Assembly (NCBI RefSeq): GCF_000069185.1
Contig: NC_010397.1
Span: 3,472,001 to 3,536,000, forward strand
Direction: 5' to 3'
Length of the DNA: 64,000 bases
DNA from: Mycobacteroides abscessus ATCC 19977
Lineage (GTDB): Bacteria > Actinomycetota > Actinomycetes > Mycobacteriales > Mycobacteriaceae
Positions 1 to 9,625 of the stretch are shown here, one piece after another. The translations under genes and the position numbers were made by a program. Position 1 is the first letter of the stretch. Every line of letters begins with the position of its first letter. The notes under the pieces were generated by a model that had not been told where the DNA came from, searched no databases, and saw nothing but the letters and a program-made list of their open reading frames with translations.

Positions 1-66
1 TGACCGGGATCAAGCTATGTTCTCGACACTTCTCCGCACACGGCCCAGTCTAGGTAAAGCCGTCAA

Positions 67-876
67 CTAGTTGATGGTCGAGATGATGCCGCCGTTGACG
101 AAAATAGTCTGCGCCGTCGTCCACCCCGATTCCGGAAGGACCAACAGCCTGGCCACCGGCAGGATGTCATCACCGCGCCCGATCTGTCCGTTGATACTCA
201 TCGACTCCAGCCAGGCGATGTTCTCGTCGGATTCGGCCGGATAGAAAAAGCTGGTCTGCAAGGGGCCCGGCGCGATGCAGTTCGCGGTGATCCCGCGCCC
301 ACCAACCTCTTTGGCCAATGCCTTGGTGAAATGCTCGACGGGAGCCTTGGACCCGGCGTACGCACTGTAGGTGGGTGCCAGTGCCCCGACCATCGTGGTG
401 ACAAAGCTCAGGATCCGGCCGTTGTCGGCCATCCGGCGCGCCGCCTCACGCATCATGAAGAACACCGTCTTGGCGTTGGCGTTGAAGACCCCGTCATATT
501 CGTCTTCGGTGATATCCGCCAAAGGTTTCCGCACGATCATGCCGGCGGTGTTGATCAGGATGTCCCATCGGCCGAACGCTTCGAAGGCGGCATCGGCAAG
601 CTTGGTGCAGTTCTCGGGGACGGACAGATCCGCCTGGAAGCTCACCGCGTCGCTACCGGACTCCTGAATCTGCCGAACAACCCGCTCCGCCTGCTGGGCC
701 TTGCTATCGCTGCGATAGTGCACGACAACTTGGGCGCCGTCCTGGGCCAGTGTCCGCGCAAGCGCCGCACCCATATTGGCCGATGCGCCGGTGATCACGG
801 CGACCTTCCCTCGCAGCGGCTGTTCCTGCGGCCGATAGGGCTGAACCGGATCGATGGTGTGTGGGATGTCGACCAT
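67..876 (-). CDS. SDR family oxidoreductase
   Basis: A 269-aa short-chain dehydrogenase/reductase, expected to oxidise or reduce a carbonyl/alcohol substrate with NAD(P)(H) in the cytosol. The Rossmann glycine motif appears as TGASANMG (about residue 30), the NNAG-type motif is NTAG, and the catalytic Tyr-Lys pair is in YAGSK. The ATG at 876 is chosen because AGGAG lies 5 bases upstream; an in-frame TTG at 894 has no better site. The C-terminal GWTTAQTIFVNGG is the usual SDR ending. The substrate cannot be read from the sequence. It is divergent from the NAD(P)-binding protein at 1055. Confidence 0.9.
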   Translation of the reverse strand: MVDIPHTIDPVQPYRPQEQPLRGKVAVITGASANMGAALARTLAQDGAQVVVHYRSDSKAQQAERVVRQIQESGSDAVSFQADLSVPENCTKLADAAFEAFGRWDILINTAGMIVRKPLADITEDEYDGVFNANAKTVFFMMREAARRMADNGRILSFVTTMVGALAPTYSAYAGSKAPVEHFTKALAKEVGGRGITANCIAPGPLQTSFFYPAESDENIAWLESMSINGQIGRGDDILPVARLLVLPESGWTTAQTIFVNGGIISTIN

Positions 877-957
877 ATCCACTCCTGGTAGCAATCAGTC
901 GCCCACGCGGGCAAGCCCCAACGCTATGAGATCTACCTAGCCCGAGCCAACAAAAGA

Positions 958-974
958 TTGTTGACAGCTAACAA
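958..974. promoter_or_regulatory. Inverted repeat TTGTT-N7-AACAA, candidate operator
   Basis: TTGTT (958-962) and AACAA (970-974) flank seven bases in the gap between the divergent SDR (start 876) and NAD(P)-binding protein (start 1055). The location fits a shared operator. The arms are short, so this is suggestive only. Confidence 0.25.
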
Positions 975-1054
975 GTGGGCCTTGTGAGACTCCCGCCCGG
1001 GAATGCCCGAACCACCGGCACAGTTGTCGGTCGTGGGCCCACGAAAGGAACACC

Positions 1055-1717
1055 ATGCCGCAGAAGGTCGTCATCGCCGGTGGTCACGGACAGATCGCCG
1101 CGCACCTGATCCGCCTGCTCGCGGCGCGCGGCGACACGGCCGTCGCGCTGATCCGCAATCCCGATCACGCTGCCGATGTCGAGGCGTGGGGTGGACTACC
1201 GCTGGTTCTGGACCTGGAGTCCACCGACGCTGACGACGTGGCCGGCGCCCTCGCGGGTGCCGATGCCGCCGTATTCGCCGCCGGTGCTGGACCCGGCAGC
1301 GGTCCGGCCCGCAAGGACACCGTTGATCGCGCCGCCGCTGTGCTCTTGGCCACCGCGGCGGAGCAGGCCCAGGTGCACCGCTTCATTCAGATCAGCGCCT
1401 TCGGCGCCGGCGAGCCCGCGCCCACCGAGGGCGACGAGTCCTGGATCGCCTATGTGATCGCCAAGACGGCCGCCGAGGAGGACTTGCGCACCCGCGACCG
1501 GCTGGACTGGACAATCCTGCGCCCGGGCCTGCTCACCGATACAGCCCCAACCGGTTCAGTTACCTTGTCGGCCAGCAAGATCGAGCGCGGATCCGTCCCT
1601 CGCGCCGATGTCGCGGCGGTGGTGGCCGAGCTGCTGGGAGCACCGAACACGGTGCACGAGATCCTGTTCCTGACCGAAGGGACCGCGCCGATCGCCAGTG
1701 CGGTAGCCGGGCTCTAA
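1055..1717 (+). CDS. NAD(P)-binding atypical SDR (NmrA/YwnB-like)
   Basis: A 220-aa single-domain Rossmann protein. The N-terminal VVIAGGHGQIAAHL is the glycine-rich nucleotide loop of the atypical SDR families. The middle has RFIQISAFGAG followed by a Tyr-x-x-x-Lys-like YVIAK, and DWTILRPGLLTD is the typical strand preceding the C-terminal part. Members act as NAD(P)H-dependent reductases or redox sensors. A clear ribosome site AAAGGA precedes the ATG. It is convergent with sigC, 48 bases away. The specific substrate is unknown. Confidence 0.85.
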   Translation: MPQKVVIAGGHGQIAAHLIRLLAARGDTAVALIRNPDHAADVEAWGGLPLVLDLESTDADDVAGALAGADAAVFAAGAGPGSGPARKDTVDRAAAVLLATAAEQAQVHRFIQISAFGAGEPAPTEGDESWIAYVIAKTAAEEDLRTRDRLDWTILRPGLLTDTAPTGSVTLSASKIERGSVPRADVAAVVAELLGAPNTVHEILFLTEGTAPIASAVAGL

Positions 1718-1765
1718 GCGGCGCACGGGGTGGGAATGGAGGCCGACCGCCGAGCGCTCGTCGCT

Positions 1766-2317
1766 CTAGCCGGTCAGGTTCTCGGGCTCGGCCCAGCCGA
1801 TCAGCTCGTCACGGGCCCGGGCTACCCGCGAACGAATGGTGCCGATGGCACAGCCGCAGACATCGGCTGTCTCGGCGTACGACAAGCCGACCACCTGGGT
1901 CAGCACCAACGCCTCGCGCCGGTCATCGTCAAGCGCGGCCAGCAGCGACTTGAGCTCCACCAGCTCCTCGAACCGGTGCGTGGGGCGGCGCAGCGAAGCT
2001 TCCTCGAGGTCTGCACCATGTGCGATGCGCGGCCGGGACTTCAGATGACGAATATGGTCGGCCACCACCCGGCGCGCGATCGACAGCAGCCAGGTGCGCA
2101 CCGTCGAGCGCCCAGCGAAGCGCGGTAGAGCGCCGAGAGCCCTGAGATATGTCTCTTGGGTAAGGTCGTCGGCGACGCCGGAATCAGCCAGGTAGGCAAC
2201 GAATCGCCACACGTCGCCCTGGGTCGCCTTGACCAAAGATTCGAGCGCGGACTGGTCGCCACGGCCAGCGGACAGCGCAAGCTCAAGCAGCTGCTCGTCG
2301 TCGGTGCCGGTGGCCAC
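1766..2317 (-). CDS. sigC: ECF RNA polymerase sigma factor SigC
   Basis: A 183-aa extracytoplasmic-function sigma factor closely matching M. tuberculosis SigC as I remember it. Region 2 carries [26 protein letters not shown] and [18 protein letters not shown] (residues about 35-95). Region 4 has [20 protein letters not shown] (about 145-165), and the protein ends in AEPENLTG, like M. tuberculosis SigC (AEPDDLTG). The start is a GTG at 2317. SigC has no well-established anti-sigma partner; here a zinc-finger membrane protein lies two genes away (3786-4508). The adjacent divergent PepSY gene begins only about 30 bases from the sigC start, so their promoters must overlap. Confidence 0.92.
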   Translation of the reverse strand: MATGTDDEQLLELALSAGRGDQSALESLVKATQGDVWRFVAYLADSGVADDLTQETYLRALGALPRFAGRSTVRTWLLSIARRVVADHIRHLKSRPRIAHGADLEEASLRRPTHRFEELVELKSLLAALDDDRREALVLTQVVGLSYAETADVCGCAIGTIRSRVARARDELIGWAEPENLTG

Positions 2318-2348
2318 GAGTCCTACTCTATGTCGTAGACGTTCGGGG

Positions 2349-3797
2349 GTGAACAGCGGGAACTCTTTAACCGATTCATCCGACCAATATCCCGTGACTT
2401 ATACCGAGGACCGGCCCGATGCTCGCGAGTCCCAGCCGGACACCGTGTGGGGGCGATTCGCACCGATCGTACTGCGCCTGCACTTCTATGCGGGGCTCCT
2501 CGTCGGCCCGTTTCTGCTGATCGCGGCCCTGACCGGACTGGCATACGCCCTGGTAGGGCAGGTCGATGCCGCCGTCTATCGGCACGAACTCAAGGTCGAT
2601 TCGGTGGGCCCCCAGCAATTGCCACTGTCACAACAGGTGTCGGTGGCGACCGCTGCGCAGCCGTCCGGCACGGTGACCTCGATCCGTCCCCCGGCGAACC
2701 CCGACGACACCACCCGGGTGGTGCTGGCCGTCCCGGATGTTCCCGAGGATTACTCCCGCACCGTGTTCGTCGACCCGTACAGCGGCGAGATTCGCGGCAC
2801 ACTGACCACCTACGGCGAGTGGCTGCCGGTGCGTGCCTGGTTCGACGAACTGCACCGAAACCTGCATCTGGGCGCGATCGGGCGCAACTACAGCGAGCTT
2901 GCGGCCAGCTGGCTCTGGGTGGTCGCCCTGGGTGGGCTGTTCCTGTGGATCGGTTACCGCCGCCGCACCGGCCGGTTGCGGCGGATCGCGGTGCCCGATC
3001 GCGACGCCACCCCGCGCCGGCGCAGATTGACCTGGCACGGCGCCGTCGGTGTCTGGATAGTTGTTGGGCTGCTGGCCCTTTCGGTCACCGGGCTCACCTG
3101 GTCGCGCTACGCCGGTACCAATATCGGCGACCTCACGCAGGCCATTCGGCCAGGCTTATCGACCGAACTCGATCCGGCCTCGGCCACACCGATGACCGGG
3201 CATGAACACCATGGCGCCGCGGCCACGTCGCGTGGTGAGCCGCTTGCCGGGATCAACACGGTGCTGCAGACAGTGCGTGATGCCGGGCTGCGCGGCCCGC
3301 TCTGGATGACGCCGCCGCCGGCGCCCAATACCGCGTGGCTGGTCTCGGAACGTAAGCGCAGCATCCCTACCCAGCTCGACGCCATCACCGTGAACCCATC
3401 CAGCGGGGAGATCACCGGGCGCAGCAATTTCTCGGAGTGGTCATTGCTGCAGAAGTCGACGGAATGGGCGATAGACGGCCACATGGGCGTCCTGTTCGGC
3501 ATCCCCAATCAGATCCTGGTAGCCCTCGTCGTGATCGGTCTCATCACCGTCATCACTCGCGGCTACCTGATGTGGTGGCGCAGGCGCCCCACCAAGAGTG
3601 GGCGCTGGCCGGTGCCGCCGCGACGAGGCGGCCTGCTCGCGCTCAAGCCGTTAGAGCTGGCGATCCTGGCCGTGGTCGTCGTCGGGGTTGGCTGGTTCAT
3701 GCCGCTACTGGGAATCTCGTTGGCCGCGTTCCTCGCCATCGACCTTGCCGGCGGATTGGTGGCGAGCCGCCGCGGGACCGCGGCCTCAGGCGGCTGA
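2349..3797 (+). CDS. PepSY-associated transmembrane protein (PiuB-like)
   Basis: About 482 aa if the GTG at 2349 is used; a second in-frame GTG at 2394 would give 467 aa, and neither has a strong ribosome site. The layout is that of PepSY-TM proteins: an N-terminal helix ([19 protein letters not shown]), a PepSY segment with [12 protein letters not shown], the conserved ELHRNLHLG before helix 2, a third helix, a second PepSY-like segment ([12 protein letters not shown]) and C-terminal helices. Histidine clusters ([19 protein letters not shown]) suggest metal or haem handling at the membrane; family members are often linked to iron uptake. It is divergent from sigC and its last 12 bases overlap the convergent anti-sigma-like gene. 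Confidence 0.85.
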   Translation: MNSGNSLTDSSDQYPVTYTEDRPDARESQPDTVWGRFAPIVLRLHFYAGLLVGPFLLIAALTGLAYALVGQVDAAVYRHELKVDSVGPQQLPLSQQVSVATAAQPSGTVTSIRPPANPDDTTRVVLAVPDVPEDYSRTVFVDPYSGEIRGTLTTYGEWLPVRAWFDELHRNLHLGAIGRNYSELAASWLWVVALGGLFLWIGYRRRTGRLRRIAVPDRDATPRRRRLTWHGAVGVWIVVGLLALSVTGLTWSRYAGTNIGDLTQAIRPGLSTELDPASATPMTGHEHHGAAATSRGEPLAGINTVLQTVRDAGLRGPLWMTPPPAPNTAWLVSERKRSIPTQLDAITVNPSSGEITGRSNFSEWSLLQKSTEWAIDGHMGVLFGIPNQILVALVVIGLITVITRGYLMWWRRRPTKSGRWPVPPRRGGLLALKPLELAILAVVVVGVGWFMPLLGISLAAFLAIDLAGGLVASRRGTAASGG

Positions 3798-4508
3798 GTT
3801 ATCGGCGGAGCGCAGGTGTCGCTCCCCCGCTGCCACCTCGTCAAGGAACACGGCACGGTGCTGATTGGGCGGCGTACGGCCGGCCCGGTAGTCGCGCAGA
3901 ACCAGCAGCGCGAAGATCAATCCGAGTAGCACCGGCAAGTGGCTGATGATGCGGGCAAGCGTGACCTGATCGTTGACGGCATCGTTGATGACATACCCGG
4001 TGAGCACGAGCGCGAACGCACCCAACACCGTTGCCATGCCGGCTGCGGCGGCAGGTCGCACCCCGGCGATCACCATGGCCACACCCAGGGCCACCACCCA
4101 GGCGGTGGATTCGTTCATGAGGTGTGCACCCGTCATCGCGCCATGATGGTGGGCCGAGACCATGCCGAAGTCGATTCCCGCGACCTGCATTCCGGCCACA
4201 CCGAGCTGAAGTAACCCGATGAGCACCAACGCGCACCGGTTGATGTTGTGCCGCGCCCAGTGGGCGTATCGCGCCATCGGCGTAAGGGGCTCGACGGCGG
4301 CGGCCGCCAGGATCTGTCCGGTCAGATCGCGGGTCGGGGCCGAACGTGCGTACGCGAACTGGCGGTCGAGCCCGCGGGCCCGCCCCAGCCATTCGCGGCA
4401 GGAAGCGCAGGAGAGCACATGCTCATCCAGCCGCTTACGCGCGACGCTTGCCTGCTCACCATCGACCCATGCCGACAGCTGCTCGCGCACTTCCTGACAG
4501 TTCACCAC
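3786..4508 (-). CDS. Zinc-finger (ZAS-like) anti-sigma membrane protein
   Basis: A 240-aa protein whose N-terminus has the zinc-binding anti-sigma signature His-x3-Cys-x2-Cys (H30, C34, C37) with an extra Cys at position 4. About five hydrophobic helices follow from residue 88 on. Between helices lies the metal-ligand-rich SAHHHGAMTGAH. The first GTG (4508) is followed at once by a second GTG, so the start could be three bases later. ZAS proteins hold ECF sigma factors at the membrane until a signal arrives; this one is on the same strand as sigC beyond the intervening PepSY gene, so it is a candidate SigC partner. That pairing is inference. Confidence 0.75.
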   Translation of the reverse strand: MVNCQEVREQLSAWVDGEQASVARKRLDEHVLSCASCREWLGRARGLDRQFAYARSAPTRDLTGQILAAAAVEPLTPMARYAHWARHNINRCALVLIGLLQLGVAGMQVAGIDFGMVSAHHHGAMTGAHLMNESTAWVVALGVAMVIAGVRPAAAAGMATVLGAFALVLTGYVINDAVNDQVTLARIISHLPVLLGLIFALLVLRDYRAGRTPPNQHRAVFLDEVAAGERHLRSADNSAA

Positions 4509-4564
4509 TCCATCGTCGCCTATCGCGCCGACCGGCGTGTGAAGACCCCCTGATCTATACGCGT

Positions 4565-5242
4565 TTACAGGGCTCCAAGCAGCTGATTCGAGTCAGCCAC
4601 CGCACCGAAGACCCCGCCCTGCATGGTCACCATCTTCAGCGCGGCGGCGTGATTGCCCGCATCGGTGGCGCCGGTGCAGTCGGACAAGATGAGACATTCG
4701 AATCCGCGATCGTTCGCTTCACGCATGGTCGTGTGTACGCAGACGTCGGTGGTAATACCAGTCAGCACGATGTACCGGATGCCACGGGTACGCAACACCA
4801 AGTCGAGATCGGTTGCGTAGAAGGCTCCCTTGCCGGGCTTGTCGATGATCGGTTCACCCGGTAGCGGCGCAACCTCCGGCACAATCTCCCAGCCCGGCTC
4901 GCCCTTCACCAAGATTCGCCCGCAGGGCCCCGCGACGCCGATCTCGGCGCCAATGCGGGCCGACCGCCAGCGCTTGTTGGCAGGCAGGTCCGAGAGGTCC
5001 GGCCGGTGACCCTCACGCGTGTGAATGATCGTCATCCCTACCGCCCGCGCTGCCGCGAGCACGCGAGCCGTCGGTTCCAATCCGGCACGTGTCAGCGATA
5101 AGTCATAGCCCATCGTGTCGACGTATCCGCCGCGGCCACAGAAGTCGACCTGCCAGTCGATGCACAGTACGGCGGTGCGACCGGGATCCACGGGGCCGTC
5201 AAACGGCCACGGATAGGGCTGCGCGTCGACCTGCCCCGTCAT
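4565..5242 (-). CDS. Cysteine hydrolase, biuret amidohydrolase-like
   Basis: A 225-aa isochorismatase-fold hydrolase. The Asp-Lys-Cys triad is visible as D29 (in CIDWQVDFC), K135 (in [10 protein letters not shown]) and C168 (in TTDVCVHTT). The spacings D-to-K (106) and D-to-C (139) equal those I recall for characterised rhizobial biuret hydrolase (D36/K142/C175), and the long [11 protein letters not shown] segment after the Asp is also biuret-hydrolase-like. It probably splits a biuret-, ureido- or carbamoyl-type amide and releases ammonia. The ATG overlaps the TGA of the upstream NCS1 permease gene (ATGA), so the two are translationally coupled and the permease may import the substrate. Confidence 0.8.
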   Translation of the reverse strand: MTGQVDAQPYPWPFDGPVDPGRTAVLCIDWQVDFCGRGGYVDTMGYDLSLTRAGLEPTARVLAAARAVGMTIIHTREGHRPDLSDLPANKRWRSARIGAEIGVAGPCGRILVKGEPGWEIVPEVAPLPGEPIIDKPGKGAFYATDLDLVLRTRGIRYIVLTGITTDVCVHTTMREANDRGFECLILSDCTGATDAGNHAAALKMVTMQGGVFGAVADSNQLLGAL

Positions 5243-6564
5243 GCCGGCACGCCCCGCCGCGCGCCGCGAGCGGCTGCGAGGTACACAAGCGCGGCGGTCG
5301 CGATTCCCGTCAGGGCGTCAGAAAGCTGCGGCGCCCACAGGTGGGCGGCCAACGCCGACGCCGCGCCCGCCGCCCACGCCCCGAAGGACTCCCAACGAAT
5401 TGCGGCATCACGGACGGCTATCCCGAAACGGGGCAACACCAACTGGTCGAGGATGAGCACCGTCCCGATCGGTGGAACCACCACACCCAAGAGCGTCAGC
5501 CACTGCTCGAAGTGCGACCACACTCCCAGCACGGCCAACAACACTCCCGCCGCACCCAACAGCACGGCAAGCAATCGCATCGTGTGACCGGTGAGCTGGC
5601 TCCATCCGACGGCACCGTTGTACAGGCAATGTGTGCAGACCGAGCCCAGGTTCACGAAGACGAACACGATCGACACCGGTACCAACCAGCCGCCGGTGTC
5701 GATCAGCGTACCGAGGAAATTGCCGCCGTCGGTCGCGGGTGAACGTGCGGCGCCCAGGGCGACGATCACACCGCCGACGACCATGGCCGCACAGTTCCCG
5801 ATCGGGAAGGCCGCAACGGAAGCCCAAAAGCCTTGCCGTCCATTGCGAGACCATCGCGTGAAGTCAGCGGTCATGGTTCCCGAATCGATGAAGCAGGCAA
5901 CTACCAATGTCACCGCGGCGCCCATGCTCATGGCGGCAACACCCGCTCCCCCACGGTACTCGACCGCATCGGAGATCGTCGAATCACGCAGGGCTAGAAC
6001 GATTGCCGTGATGCCCAGCAGTAGATAAAGCGGCGCCGCGATCAGCCCTATCGCTGAGAGCGCCCTGATGCCAACGAGCGTCACCGCTACGTATCCGACG
6101 CCCGCGGCCAGCGCCGTCCACCGGGCATCCCATCCGGCACAGGTGGCCAGAACCGAGCCCGTCAAACCCGTCTGGAATGCGAACCAGCCGATCACCACGG
6201 TGGCCAGGAAGCCGCAAACCACTCGGTATCCGCCACGCCCGAACGTCTCAATCGCGGTGAGCCCGAAGTTCTTTCCCGTCTTGCCCGCCAGATAGCTCAA
6301 GGCTCCGACGTAGGCCGTCAGGACGGCATTGCCCAATGCGATCGCCAGCATGCCGCGCCAGAAGCCCAACGAATAGACGATGAGTCCACCGAAAACGGCG
6401 CAGGTGAGGATCATCGGGAATCCGAGCCACACCGCCGCGACGGACAGCAGGCTTCGTCGCGAGTGCGGTGGGACCGGCTCATTCTCGTATTCCGAGGCCG
6501 GCGATTCGGGTGCGTCAGCGGAAATTACGTCGATATCTACTGTGGCGGCGGCTTTTATCGTCAT
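5239..6564 (-). CDS. NCS1-family cytosine/purine-type permease
   Basis: A 441-aa polytopic membrane protein with about 12 hydrophobic segments, the usual size for nucleobase:cation symporter-1 permeases. Family features include [21 protein letters not shown] near helix 2-3 and [15 protein letters not shown] in the middle. The ATG at 6564 (MTIKAAATV) is chosen because the open frame further upstream is low-complexity and lacks membrane character. Substrates of the family include cytosine, allantoin, uracil and hydantoins. Coupling to a biuret-like hydrolase suggests uptake of a ureide or related nitrogen source. The exact substrate cannot be told. Confidence 0.85.
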   Translation of the reverse strand: MTIKAAATVDIDVISADAPESPASEYENEPVPPHSRRSLLSVAAVWLGFPMILTCAVFGGLIVYSLGFWRGMLAIALGNAVLTAYVGALSYLAGKTGKNFGLTAIETFGRGGYRVVCGFLATVVIGWFAFQTGLTGSVLATCAGWDARWTALAAGVGYVAVTLVGIRALSAIGLIAAPLYLLLGITAIVLALRDSTISDAVEYRGGAGVAAMSMGAAVTLVVACFIDSGTMTADFTRWSRNGRQGFWASVAAFPIGNCAAMVVGGVIVALGAARSPATDGGNFLGTLIDTGGWLVPVSIVFVFVNLGSVCTHCLYNGAVGWSQLTGHTMRLLAVLLGAAGVLLAVLGVWSHFEQWLTLLGVVVPPIGTVLILDQLVLPRFGIAVRDAAIRWESFGAWAAGAASALAAHLWAPQLSDALTGIATAALVYLAAARGARRGVPA

Positions 6565-6653
6565 CGCCGCACAGGATCTCGGCGTGATGTTGCGTACGCG
6601 GTCCGCGCCGGTTACGTGTAAGTGACGACGGTACGTACGCGGGGTCGAGCCGC

Positions 6654-7784
6654 CTAGACGTGCGCTCCCCAGCCGAATACCCGCGAGGTCAGCAGCACCA
6701 GACCCAAGGACACCGCTGCCACCACCACCAGACCGATCACCGCCACCACCAGGGGGGGCCAACCGCTGCGGGCGATCTCCCGGAAGTTGGTATTCAGTCC
6801 GACTCCGGCGAAGGTCAGCAGGAAGGCCCACTTGGACACGTTGACCAGGTTGTTGACCTGACCCTTTGTCAGCCACCCGAGGGTAACGATGGTTGAGACC
6901 GCCAGGAAGCCGAGCACGAACTTGGGAAACTTGTCCCACACGAACGCAGCCTTGGCCTTGATCCCGGGAGCGAGAGTCTCCGCCTCACCGCGAGCAGCCC
7001 AGTACAGCGCGAACCCGAGCACCACGAACCCAATGAGCGCGTTGCGCGTGGATTTGACGACCGTCGCGATGTCACCCGCATGCTCGGAGTACAGACGGCC
7101 GGTGGCGACGGTTTCGGCGGTGTTGTCGACGGCTAGACCGGCCCACAGCCCGAACTCGTAATCACTCAGGCCAAGGCCATGCCCGATAGCCGGCAGGGTG
7201 AACAACGCCACCGCACCGAGCGCCAGAATGGATGCGATGGCGTAGCTGACGTCAGAATTGCGCGCCCGGATCGCCCCCTTGGCCGCGATGATTGCCGAGA
7301 CCCCGCAGATGGAGGTTCCGATGGCCAGCAGCGAACCCAGCTTTCCGCTGAGGCCAAACCATTTGGCGGCCAAGAGGATGATGGCGCCCGCCACGGTCAT
7401 GTCCACCAGGATCTGCACCAGGCTGGTGCCACCCAGTTTGAGAACGTCTCCGAGTACGAATCGCGCACCCAGCGCGACGATTCCGATCTTCAGCCAGAAC
7501 TCGTAGGTCTGCACTCCGGGCCGGAAGATCCGGTGCAGCCCGACGGTGTTGGTGATCAACAGTCCGATCACGATGGCCCACAACACATATTCGATATCGG
7601 GCACCGTCCAGTGCTGCGCCTTGGCCAGGTCTTTCCACCAGATCTGCGCGTACTTGCCCAGCAGTCCCACGCCGATGAGCAGCAGGATGCCGGGTACATA
7701 GTCCAGCGGCCGCGGTGAGGTGAAGCTCTCTTCGGGGTTTTCGAATGCCTCATCGGCGGTGTGCGCCTCGGCCTTTGACGTCAT
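6654..7784 (-). CDS. YeiH/UPF0324-family putative sulfate exporter
   Basis: A 376-aa membrane protein with about ten helices. It shows the family pattern: [15 protein letters not shown], the paired [22 protein letters not shown] helix (here [17 protein letters not shown]), and [18 protein letters not shown]. The ATG at 7784 has GGTGAT just upstream and lies only 4 bases after the stop of a 51-aa membrane protein, so the two are one transcription unit. YeiH proteins are proposed sulfate or sulfonate-related exporters. The NCS1 permease gene follows 89 bases downstream on the same strand, perhaps in the same operon. Confidence 0.85.
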   Translation of the reverse strand: MTSKAEAHTADEAFENPEESFTSPRPLDYVPGILLLIGVGLLGKYAQIWWKDLAKAQHWTVPDIEYVLWAIVIGLLITNTVGLHRIFRPGVQTYEFWLKIGIVALGARFVLGDVLKLGGTSLVQILVDMTVAGAIILLAAKWFGLSGKLGSLLAIGTSICGVSAIIAAKGAIRARNSDVSYAIASILALGAVALFTLPAIGHGLGLSDYEFGLWAGLAVDNTAETVATGRLYSEHAGDIATVVKSTRNALIGFVVLGFALYWAARGEAETLAPGIKAKAAFVWDKFPKFVLGFLAVSTIVTLGWLTKGQVNNLVNVSKWAFLLTFAGVGLNTNFREIARSGWPPLVVAVIGLVVVAAVSLGLVLLTSRVFGWGAHV

Positions 7785-7788
7785 CGGA

Positions 7789-7944
7789 TCACCACGGAAT
7801 CTTCGGCAGGACGTTCGCAACCGCCAGTAGGGCGATCACTCCGGCGATGATGGTCGCCCACCAATCGATACTGATGCGCGCGATCAGCGATGTAGAGGGC
7901 CGGGCGTCGGCAGATGCCGCGGCTCCGGAGTGTTCGTCGGTCAC
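7789..7944 (-). CDS. Small single-helix membrane protein upstream of YeiH
   Basis: A 51-aa reading frame from GTG at 7944 to TGA at 7789-7791, four bases before the YeiH-type ATG. The N-terminal half is polar ([17 protein letters not shown]) and the C-terminal half is one clear membrane helix ([18 protein letters not shown]) ending in LPKIPW. Spacing and frame fit a co-translated partner or subunit of the permease. It is shorter than standard gene-calling cut-offs. I do not recognise a family; a role as a small accessory subunit is inference. Confidence 0.65.
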   Translation of the reverse strand: MTDEHSGAAASADARPSTSLIARISIDWWATIIAGVIALLAVANVLPKIPW

Positions 7945-8022
7945 GCACGGGAATCTTTCTGGGGCGCCACCAGGCTCGCAAGAGATCCGCTCGCATTGAG
8001 TCGAGGCAGGGTCTCGGATCGA

Positions 8023-8041
8023 ACTTGACACCCTGTCAAGT
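8023..8041. promoter_or_regulatory. Perfect inverted repeat ACTTGACA-N3-TGTCAAGT
   Basis: Eight-base perfect arms (8023-8030 and 8034-8041) around a CCC spacer lie 46 bases before the acyl-CoA synthetase start (8087) and 79 bases from the 51-aa gene start on the other strand. Size and symmetry fit a TetR- or GntR-type operator. One arm contains TTGACA, so it could also overlap a -35 element. Confidence 0.55.
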
Positions 8042-8086
8042 ACAGTCGACGGCGCCCGCAGACAACGCCGTCGGAAGGTCCCGTCC

Positions 8087-9625
8087 GTGTACCCAGGTGC
8101 CCACGCCGCCCAGTTCCCCGACAAGCCCGCCGTGGTGATGGCCGGCTCCGGAGCCACGCTTACCTACGGAGAGCTGGACAGGCAGTCCCGCCGGTTGGCG
8201 CGGCACTGGTATGACAGCGGCCTACGCAAGGGCGATCACGTGGCGCTGCTCAGCGACAACGTTCCCGAGGTCTTCGTCGTGTACTGGGCTGCACTGCGGT
8301 CCGGGCTGTACATCACGTCGGTCAACCATCATTTGGCGCCCGCAGAGGTGAGTTACATCGTCAACGATTCCGGCTCCTCGGCGCTCGTCGTCGCCGCGGG
8401 TGTACGCGAACAGGCCGAGGCGATCCTCGACGACACTCCGGCGGTCACGCTGCGGCTGGCGTTCGGCGGTGACGTCCGCGGATACGACTCGTATGAAGAC
8501 GCGCTCGACGGCGCCTCCGACGAACCGCTGCCTGCGCAGCCCGCCGGGTCGGACATGCTGTACTCCTCGGGCACGACCGGCCGTCCCAAGGGAATCAAGG
8601 TTCCGCTCACGGACCGGCAGGTCGATGAGCCGAATCCCTTCGCAATGCTGTTCGCGCATCTCTACGGATTCAATGCCGAGACCGTATACCTGTCGCCGGC
8701 GCCGATTTATCATGCTGCGCCGCTGCGGTTCTGCGGCTTCGTCCAGTCCATGGGTGGCACCGCGGTGGTGATGGAACGCTTCGAAGCCGAAGAGGCGCTG
8801 GCAGCCATTGAGAAGTACCGCATTACCCACAGCCAATGGGTACCGACGATGTTCGTTCGAATGCTGAAGCTGCCCAAGGAAATACGTGATCGTTACGATG
8901 TTTCCTCCTTGAAGGTCGCCGTTCACGCCGCTGCCCCATGCCCAGTTGAGGTCAAACAATCGATGATCGATTGGTGGGGCCCGATTCTGTACGAGTACTA
9001 CTCCTCCACCGAGGGCAATGGGGTTACCTTCATCGACTGCGCAACCTGGCTCAAGCGGCCCGGGTCCGTGGGCAGTGCCGCGCTCGGGGTGCTGCACATC
9101 TGCGACGAGACGGGTGCAGAGTTACCCGCCGGCGAGGCCGGGCTGGTGTACTTCGAGCGCGAAGAACTTCCGTTCTCGTATCACAATGACGACGAAAAGA
9201 CCCGCAGTGCTTGCCATCCCGCTCATGACACGTGGACGACCACGGGCGATATCGGGTACGTCGACGAAGACGGGTTCCTGTATCTGACCGATCGCAAGGC
9301 ATTCATGATCATCTCCGGCGGCGTGAACATCTACCCTCAGGAGATCGAGAACGCACTGGCGCTGCACCCGGCGGTACTGGATGTCGCCGTCATCGGGGTG
9401 CCCGATGCCGAGATGGGCGAATCGGTGAAGGCGGTGGTGCAGCCCGCGGACTCGTCGGCAGCTCCGCGTGAGCTCGCCGCCGAACTCACCGACTTTCTCC
9501 GCGAGCGTATCGCCCGGTACAAGGTGCCCCGTAGCTTTGACTTCACCGATACCCTTCCGCGCACCCCCACCGGTAAGCTGGCCAAAGGACTGCTGCGCCA
9601 GAAATATTGGGAGGGGGCTCAATGA
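8087..9625 (+). CDS. Acyl-CoA synthetase (FadD4-like AMP-forming ligase)
   Basis: A 512-aa ANL-superfamily ligase that activates a carboxylic acid to its acyl-CoA through an acyl-adenylate. Motifs in order are YSSGTTGRPKGIK (P-loop, about 163-175), YEYYSSTEG (about 303-311), TTGDIGYVDEDGFLYLTDR (about 385-403) and the C-terminal lysine in PRTPTGKLAKG. The GTG start has GGAAGG six to seven bases before it. The next gene, a PASTA lipoprotein, overlaps its stop codon. It resembles mycobacterial FadD4-type proteins; chain length and pathway are not determinable here. Confidence 0.88.
   Translation: MYPGAHAAQFPDKPAVVMAGSGATLTYGELDRQSRRLARHWYDSGLRKGDHVALLSDNVPEVFVVYWAALRSGLYITSVNHHLAPAEVSYIVNDSGSSALVVAAGVREQAEAILDDTPAVTLRLAFGGDVRGYDSYEDALDGASDEPLPAQPAGSDMLYSSGTTGRPKGIKVPLTDRQVDEPNPFAMLFAHLYGFNAETVYLSPAPIYHAAPLRFCGFVQSMGGTAVVMERFEAEEALAAIEKYRITHSQWVPTMFVRMLKLPKEIRDRYDVSSLKVAVHAAAPCPVEVKQSMIDWWGPILYEYYSSTEGNGVTFIDCATWLKRPGSVGSAALGVLHICDETGAELPAGEAGLVYFEREELPFSYHNDDEKTRSACHPAHDTWTTTGDIGYVDEDGFLYLTDRKAFMIISGGVNIYPQEIENALALHPAVLDVAVIGVPDAEMGESVKAVVQPADSSAAPRELAAELTDFLRERIARYKVPRSFDFTDTLPRTPTGKLAKGLLRQKYWEGAQ

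Noticed and set aside
2229..2348. Upstream extension of the PepSY gene into sigC
   Set aside because: The extra 40 residues are antisense to the SigC N-terminus and Ser-rich without similarity; a GTG start at 2349 or 2394 is more likely.
6565..6939. N-terminal 125-residue extension of the NCS1 permease
   Set aside because: It overlaps the 3' end of the YeiH-type gene in another frame and is Gly/Arg-rich low complexity; the ATG at 6564 fits the family.
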